Part shown: positions 55,936 to 60,852 of the stretch, piece by piece
Layout of the letters: every line of letters starts with the position of its first letter
Position numbering within the stretch: the first letter of the stretch is position 1
IMG/VR virus record: IMGVR_UViG_3300035156_000177
Location: 1 to 60,852 of that record
Length of the DNA stretch: 60,852 nt
Source of the DNA: a virus
Direction: 5' to 3' (one strand)
Made by a program: the position numbers and the translations under genes
Notes under the pieces: model-generated
The model's database searches: none
Told to the model about the DNA's origin: nothing
What the model saw: the letters and a program-made list of their open reading frames with translations, nothing else

Positions 55936-58900
55936 ATGGCAGCGAACCTCGGCACCGCGTCGGGCCGCATCGAGATCGACGGCTCGGGCGCGCAGCAGGG
56001 GTTCGCCACCGCCCAGGCCGCTGCTGACGCGTTCTTCTCGGCGATCTCCAACAAAATCTCCGACGTCGAGTCCATCGGTCACAAGCTGCAGGCCGTCGGC
56101 GCTGTGGCGGCCACCGGGTTCGGGCTGGCCGTCAACAGCGCTGCGTCCTTCGAGCAGGCCCTGGACGGCATCCAGGCCGTCTCAGGGGCCACCGAGGAGC
56201 AGATGTCGGCCGTGTCGGCGGCGGCCCTGCGGATCGGCAAGGACACCCAGTACAGCGCCACAGAGGCCGCTGCAGCGATCGAGGAGATCATCAAGGCGGG
56301 CGTCTCCGTAGAGGACGCCCTGAACGGGGCTGCAGACGCCACCGTGGCCCTGGCAGCGGCTGGCGGGATCTCACTGCCCGAGGCCGCCTCGATCGCCTCC
56401 AACGCCCTCAACGTGTTCAACCTCAAGGGTCAGGACATGGCGCACGTCGCCGACCTGATCGCCGGGGCCGCGAACGCCAGCGCCATCGACGTGTCCCAAT
56501 TCGGCATGTCGCTGTCCCAGGCCGGGGCCGTGGCCAACCTGACCGGGATGTCCTTCGACGACCTGTCGGTGGCGATCGCCGAAATGGGCCAGGCGGGTAT
56601 CAAGGGGTCCGATGCGGGCACCTCCATCAAGACCTTCCTGACCAACCTGATCCCGACCACGAACGCCCAGACGGCAGAGTTCAAGCGGCTCGGCCTGGTG
56701 TCGGTGGACACGACCGCCGACATGCAGAAGCTCGCCAAGATGGGCATCAAGCCGACCTCGATGGCCTACGACGACGTGTCGAAGGCCCTGGGCAAGTACG
56801 TCGAGGCCAGCGGTGGCGGAGCCGTGGGGACGGCCAAGAACGCGAAGGCCTCGGCCAAGCTCGGCCAGGAGCTCGGCATCCTCAAGAACAACTTCTTCGA
56901 CGCCGAGGGCAACCTCAAGTCCTTCGCCGACGTGCAGGGCGAGCTCCAGCGGGCCACGGCCGGGATGACCAAGGAGCAGAAGCTCCAGTCGCTCGAGCTG
57001 CTGTTCGGGTCCGACGCGATCCGGGCGGCCGCGGTGTTCGCCGACCAGGGGGCGGCCGGCTTCGACAAGATGGCGGCCAGCATGTCCAAGGTGACGGCCG
57101 CCCAGGTGGCCGCGACCCGGATGGGCAACCTCCGAGGGGCCATCGAGGAGCTCAAGGGCTCGCTTGAGACCGCGGCCATCATCATCGGCAACGTCTTCCT
57201 GCCCGTGGTGACCAAGATCGTCCAGGCCGTGACGGCTGTGGTCAACGTCTTCAACAACATGCCTGCCGGAATGCAGCGGGCCATCGCGGTGATCCTCGGG
57301 GTCGGGGCGGCCCTGGCAGCCCTGGTGGGGACCCTGCTGACCCTGATCGTCCCGATAACGCTGCTGATCGCCAAATTCGCCGGGTTCGCGGTCCTCAAGA
57401 GCATCTTCTCGATCTTCACAACAGGGTTTGCCGCGCTCAGGAGCGGCGCTGGCGTCATGGCAGCCGTTGCGGCGACCGCGGCTAGGGCTGGGGTGGTGTT
57501 CGGCCGTCTGGCGGGCTTCGGGCGGCTCCTGTTCGCCGCTGTCTCCCGGATCCCGGCGGCCTTCCTGCTGCTCCGGGGCATCGGGGGCATCGTGTTCGGG
57601 CCGATCGGTCTGGCCATCGGGCTGGCGATCACCGCCCTGCAGCTGCTCTACAGGCACTTCGCCCCTTTCCGGAACATGGTCAACCAGGCTGCCTCGGCCG
57701 TCCAGGGCGGGTTTCTGGCGGCGCTGCGGGGCATCGGGGTCGCGGCCGGGATCGTGGCCGACGGGTTCCGTAACGGGGTCACCGGCGGGTCGGCGTTCGC
57801 CACCTTCCTGCAGACCGTCGGCGCCGGCGCGCGGATCCTGTGGAACGCCCTCCAGCAGCTCGCCGCGGCTTTCACGGGCCAGCTGCTCCCGGCCCTGCGG
57901 GCGGCGGGGGCGGCCCTGGGAGGGGCCTTCATGTCGGCCTGGACGTCGATCTCGGCGGCGGTGACCGGCACCCTCCTTCCGGCTTTCCGCCAGCTCGGCG
58001 CGGCCCTGGCACCCCTGATGCCCTACCTCGTCCAGTTCGGGGCGATGCTGCTCAAGATCGTCGGGGCCATCCTGCTGGCTGCGGCGGCCGTGGTCGGCGG
58101 GCTGCTGCTCGGGCTGATCAAGCTGGCCACCCTGATCGTCGGCACCGTGCTCCCGGCCATCATTCAGTTCGGCGCCTTCATCCTGTCGGCGATCGTCCCG
58201 GCGATCGCGGCCGTGGTGGGGTGGATCGTCCAGTTCGTCGCCGCCTTGGTCGGCTTCGTGACCGGCTTCGTGACCATGTGGCAGACGGCGGCCGCGGCGA
58301 CGTCGACCGGTGTGTCGGCCATCACCGGATTCCTGGTCGGCATCGCGGCCTTCTTCGCCTCGGTGTTCACCGCGATCCGCACCGTAGTGGTCACCGTGAT
58401 GACGGCCATCATGACCACGATCCTCACCATCACCGCCTCCATCAAGGCCGCCTGGTTCGCCTTCTGGAACTCGAGCTTCGGGCAGCTGGTGCTGCAGGCC
58501 CTGGGGCTGGTCCGCGACATCGTGGTCCTGGTGATGAACGTGATCCGGCTGGCGATCATCGTGGCCCTGCAGGGGATCCGGGCCGTCTGGACGGCGACCT
58601 GGAACACCGTGCGGGCCGTGGTGCTGGCGGTGTGGGCCGGGATCCGGGCCCAGGTGTCCGCGGCCGCCTCGGCGGTGGCGTCGGTGGTGACGTCGGCGTT
58701 CAACCGGGTCAGGTCCGTCGTGGTGTCGGTCTCGGGAGCGGTCCGGTCGGCGGTGTCCTCGGCCTGGAGCGCGGTGCGGTCGGTGACGACCTCGGCCTAC
58801 AACGCGGTCGCCAACGCCGTCCGGTCGGCCATGACCAGGGTCCTGTCGGTGGTCCGCACCCAGACGGCCGGGGTCCGCGCGGCCATCTCGTCGGCCTGGA

Positions 58901-59466
58901 ACGCGGCGAAGACCCTCACGGCGTCCATCTGGGCCGGGCTGCTGGCGGCGGTGACGTCGAAGATCCAGGCGATCATGGCCAAGGTCCGCTCGATCAAGGG
59001 TCAGGTGATCGGGGCGTTCGCCGGCGCCGGGTCCTGGCTGGCAGGGGCGGGGCGCGCGATCGTGCAGGGGCTGATCGGCGGGATCTCGAGCAGACTGGGG
59101 GCGGCCAGGGCCAAGGTCCGCGAACTCACCTCGATCGTCAAGAAGGCTGCTGCGGCCGCCCTCAAGATCGGGTCCCCGTCGAAGGTGTTCGCCCAGTACG
59201 GCTCGTGGACGGTGGAAGGCTTCGAGCAGGGCGTCGACTCCCGGCTGATCAACCTCAGGCGAACGATGGCCAGCATGGGGGATGTGGTGGTCGACAGTCC
59301 CCGGGTGGCCGGTCAGCAGGAGGCGCCGGTCAGGGGTCGGACGCAGGAGGCTCCGACGGCGACGGGGCCGGCGGTGCACCAGGAGATCACCATCAACAAC
59401 CCCGAGCGGGTGCGGGACAGCAAGGATCTGGACCGTTCGCTGCAGTTGGCCGGAGCGTTCCTGTGA
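55936..59466 (+). CDS. tape measure protein
   Basis: 1176 residues, largest gene of the window. N-terminal helical region with TMP-type motifs (SAAALRIGKDTQYSATEAAA, ELLFGSDAIRAAAVFADQG), central hydrophobic segments (about 440-850) with many VTxxx/Ala-rich membrane-like helices, and a C-terminal KIGSPSKVFAQYGSW motif (about 1077-1091) common to tape measures. It sets tail length; at about 0.15 nm per residue the tail would be near 175 nm (family rule, inference). Confidence 0.95.
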   Translation: MAANLGTASGRIEIDGSGAQQGFATAQAAADAFFSAISNKISDVESIGHKLQAVGAVAATGFGLAVNSAASFEQALDGIQAVSGATEEQMSAVSAAALRIGKDTQYSATEAAAAIEEIIKAGVSVEDALNGAADATVALAAAGGISLPEAASIASNALNVFNLKGQDMAHVADLIAGAANASAIDVSQFGMSLSQAGAVANLTGMSFDDLSVAIAEMGQAGIKGSDAGTSIKTFLTNLIPTTNAQTAEFKRLGLVSVDTTADMQKLAKMGIKPTSMAYDDVSKALGKYVEASGGGAVGTAKNAKASAKLGQELGILKNNFFDAEGNLKSFADVQGELQRATAGMTKEQKLQSLELLFGSDAIRAAAVFADQGAAGFDKMAASMSKVTAAQVAATRMGNLRGAIEELKGSLETAAIIIGNVFLPVVTKIVQAVTAVVNVFNNMPAGMQRAIAVILGVGAALAALVGTLLTLIVPITLLIAKFAGFAVLKSIFSIFTTGFAALRSGAGVMAAVAATAARAGVVFGRLAGFGRLLFAAVSRIPAAFLLLRGIGGIVFGPIGLAIGLAITALQLLYRHFAPFRNMVNQAASAVQGGFLAALRGIGVAAGIVADGFRNGVTGGSAFATFLQTVGAGARILWNALQQLAAAFTGQLLPALRAAGAALGGAFMSAWTSISAAVTGTLLPAFRQLGAALAPLMPYLVQFGAMLLKIVGAILLAAAAVVGGLLLGLIKLATLIVGTVLPAIIQFGAFILSAIVPAIAAVVGWIVQFVAALVGFVTGFVTMWQTAAAATSTGVSAITGFLVGIAAFFASVFTAIRTVVVTVMTAIMTTILTITASIKAAWFAFWNSSFGQLVLQALGLVRDIVVLVMNVIRLAIIVALQGIRAVWTATWNTVRAVVLAVWAGIRAQVSAAASAVASVVTSAFNRVRSVVVSVSGAVRSAVSSAWSAVRSVTTSAYNAVANAVRSAMTRVLSVVRTQTAGVRAAISSAWNAAKTLTASIWAGLLAAVTSKIQAIMAKVRSIKGQVIGAFAGAGSWLAGAGRAIVQGLIGGISSRLGAARAKVRELTSIVKKAAAAALKIGSPSKVFAQYGSWTVEGFEQGVDSRLINLRRTMASMGDVVVDSPRVAGQQEAPVRGRTQEAPTATGPAVHQEITINNPERVRDSKDLDRSLQLAGAFL

Positions 59467-59473
59467 TGGGGGT

Positions 59474-59640
59474 TAGGGGTGATGTTGGGTGTTACGTTTC
59501 GCTCCCTCGACCAATAAACGCGTATGTGCGTAAGTTACCCGTCAGTAGGTTACTGGCCAGTAACTTAAAACATGCGATTTTCACACGCGTACGCCGCAAC
59601 CTAACACCCCTAATACTCCTAACACCCCGTATCACCCCTA
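59474..59640 (-). repeat. low-GC inverted-repeat element, copy B
   Basis: On the minus strand this copy carries the same arms as copy A. 59474-59525 matches 23194-23245 at 47 of 52 positions, including a 21-base identical end. 59601-59617 matches 23106-23122 at 16 of 17. The interior differs and holds a 16-bp palindrome GTTACTGGCCAGTAAC (59549-59564). It occupies the 205-base gap between the tape measure and distal tail genes, in opposite orientation to copy A. Confidence 0.82.
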
Positions 59641-59645
59641 TTTTC

Positions 59646-59661
59646 TACTGTTTAGCGCACT
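59646..59661 (+). promoter_or_regulatory. possible promoter and TAGCGCACT site before distal tail genes
   Basis: TACTGT (59646-59651) fits a -10 box; TAGCGCACT (59653-59661) repeats the core of the operator-like sites at 27738 and 34471. A strong TTGGAGG Shine-Dalgarno precedes ATG 59672. No clear -35. Confidence 0.4.
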
Positions 59662-59671
59662 TGGAGGACCG

Positions 59672-60607
59672 ATGAGGGACCTGATCGTCGACGGAGTGCC
59701 GCTGCGCGACCCTCTCGGGGAGTGGTTCATCGACTACACGCGGTCGCGGATGCTCCCCGAGATCCAGCGCGAGTACGACTCCGACCCCGCCTACGGCGTG
59801 CACGGCTCCCCCGCCCTCCCCGCTGGTTCAGAGGCCTACTTCACCACCGGCAAGGAGTCCTGGGTCCTCAACATCACCGGCACCGACGCAGGAGACTTCG
59901 CCCAGAACTTCGGCGGGCTGGAGGGGCACCTGTCCCGGCCCGAGCTCACCGTCCTCGGCGCACCCCAACGCTCGCCGCTCGTGTCGTCAACCGCCCGGGT
60001 CTCGGCCGCCTTCAACGTGTCCGCCGACCTGGTCCAGTACGCCCGGTTCCGCAAGCTCGGCTCGACGGCGGTCGAGCGCATCGGCGAGACCGCCGCCCGG
60101 TGCACCTACACCATGGAGAACCTCACCCCGTTCTGGATGAGCAACCCCTACTACACCTCCGGCTCCCAGGCCCTGGCCAGCGCCACCCAGACCGTCACCC
60201 TGGACGGCACCGCGGCGGGGTCGACCGCCCTGATCACCGACGGCCTCGTCCGGATCAAAGGACCGCTCACCGTCGGCGGCTCGGTGACCGTCCGGGACCG
60301 GGGCGACACCTTCCGCGCCGTCCGCTACACCGCCACCACCGCGCTCGGCGCCGGCGAGTACGTCGTCATCGACATGGCCACCCTCCGGGCCCGGCTGCAC
60401 GCTACGGCGATCTGGGACCTCACCGGGGGCACCGACGTCGCCTCGCGGGTCACCACGTCCGGGGACGGGGCCTTCTACCTGTCCGGCTCCCCCGGTGCGT
60501 CCTGGCCCGGCGGCAACCAGAGCTACTACGCCGTCGCCTTCGGTGTCGGGCACACGAACGGCAGCACCGCCGTCGACTTTCGGATCCGGAGGTCCTACGC
60601 CGCATGA
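59672..60607 (+). CDS. distal tail protein (Dit-like minor tail protein)
   Basis: 311 residues, GGAGG before ATG 59672. Follows the tape measure gene and has the expected layout: N-terminal beta-sandwich (MRDLIVDGVPLRDPLGEWFI, later SPLVSSTARVSAAFNVSADL) and a C-terminal carbohydrate-module-like part (LTPFWMSNPYYTSGSQALAS). Forms the ring joining tail tube to baseplate hub. ATGA overlap with the next gene. Confidence 0.78.
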   Translation: MRDLIVDGVPLRDPLGEWFIDYTRSRMLPEIQREYDSDPAYGVHGSPALPAGSEAYFTTGKESWVLNITGTDAGDFAQNFGGLEGHLSRPELTVLGAPQRSPLVSSTARVSAAFNVSADLVQYARFRKLGSTAVERIGETAARCTYTMENLTPFWMSNPYYTSGSQALASATQTVTLDGTAAGSTALITDGLVRIKGPLTVGGSVTVRDRGDTFRAVRYTATTALGAGEYVVIDMATLRARLHATAIWDLTGGTDVASRVTTSGDGAFYLSGSPGASWPGGNQSYYAVAFGVGHTNGSTAVDFRIRRSYAA

Positions 60608-60852
60608 TCAGCAAGTACCGGTTCATCGCCTACACCCCGTTCGGCGCCGCCCTCGGCCAGCTCACCCACCCCTCCAGCTGGAAGTTCGGGCCCACCTACA
60701 ACGAGGTGCCCGGCATGACCATGAACTACCGGGACGACGCGGCCAACGCCGACCGGCTGTTCTCGGTGTGCGAGGTGGCCGCGGAGTACTCCGTCGACGG
60801 CACGACCTGGGTGGAGCCGCCCAACGCCCGCTTCCTGCGGCTCGGCCGCGGC
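60604..60852 (+). CDS. minor tail protein, 3' end outside window
   Basis: 83 visible residues (MISKYRFIAYTPFGAALGQL at the start). Position after the distal tail gene and the opening pattern are consistent with the hub/tail-associated proteins of the ReqiPepy6 Gp37-like kind, but too little is present to be sure. Confidence 0.65.
   Translation, partial: MISKYRFIAYTPFGAALGQLTHPSSWKFGPTYNEVPGMTMNYRDDAANADRLFSVCEVAAEYSVDGTTWVEPPNARFLRLGRG

Noticed and set aside
56371-59379. 1002-codon minus-strand frame under the tape measure gene
   Set aside because: Arg/Gly/Asp/His-rich shadow of the tape measure codons with no signals; the plus frame has recognisable tape-measure motifs.
1-60852. CRISPR arrays, rRNA genes, insertion sequences with transposase
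   Set aside because: No regularly spaced direct repeats, rRNA-like stretches or transposase motifs were seen on either strand; the only tandem repeats are coding ones in the fibre gene.

Overview
The window looks like part of the genome of a tailed phage (siphovirus) infecting a high-GC actinobacterium. The base composition is high GC with strong G/C third positions. Genes are tightly packed with 4-bp ATGA/GTGA overlaps, and GTG starts are common. There is a complete terminase-portal-MuF-scaffold-capsid-tail tube-tape measure series. The DNA polymerase is of the DnaE (Pol III alpha) type. From memory, the combination of DnaE, a MuF fusion protein and the last (partial) tail gene resembles the Rhodococcus ReqiPepy6 group, but this was not tested. 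No integrase, capsid-unrelated bacterial housekeeping gene, CRISPR array or rRNA is visible. Both ends of the window cut through genes.

Layout. (1) 1-24.5 kb, plus strand: early/replication region. It holds an ArdC-like antirestriction metallopeptidase, a C5 cytosine methyltransferase, many small proteins, a SNF2-type helicase, two HNH nucleases, a RecB/Cas4-like nuclease, a Sak4-like recombination ATPase, a probable ssDNA-binding protein, DnaE polymerase, a RuvC-like nuclease, a DUF4031 protein and a Toprim/AAA primase-helicase. Four sigma70-like promoters here have their TTGACA box laid over the stop codon of the preceding gene. (2) 24.6-27.6 kb: a lone secreted protein on the minus strand, then a plus operon with a JAB/MPN metalloprotease, a staphylococcal-nuclease-like protein and the small terminase subunit. 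(3) 27.7-34.9 kb: an accessory block. A leaderless plus operon of small membrane, zinc and HTH proteins converges on an antisense operon at a strong bidirectional terminator (28.95 kb). The antisense operon encodes an FtsK/TraB-like DNA translocase fused to a GIY-YIG nuclease domain, a large membrane-anchored transglycosylase/peptidase, and four small proteins, three of them with clear membrane segments. This resembles an actinobacterial conjugation module placed inside a phage. (4) 34.9-38 kb: endolysin (propeller plus M15 peptidase), holin and a glycoside hydrolase. (5) 38-44.8 kb: tail fibre genes, one with about 33 repeats of about 20 residues. (6) 44.8-60.85 kb: large terminase, portal, MuF, scaffold, decoration, capsid, connectors, tail terminator, tail tube, frameshifted chaperones, tape measure, distal tail and the start of another tail protein.

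Most unusual features. First, the antisense FtsK/GIY-YIG/cell-wall-hydrolase operon; its hydrolase shares a beta-propeller domain with the endolysin of the same phage. Second, a pair of low-GC elements about 155-175 bp long with terminal inverted repeats, lying in opposite orientation 36 kb apart: one inside the 3' end of the primase gene, one between the tape measure and distal tail genes. Third, a set of conserved regulatory motifs: stop-overlapping promoters, a shared leader motif, leaderless starts and a shared operator-like sequence. All functional statements are based on reading motifs by eye; no database search was run.
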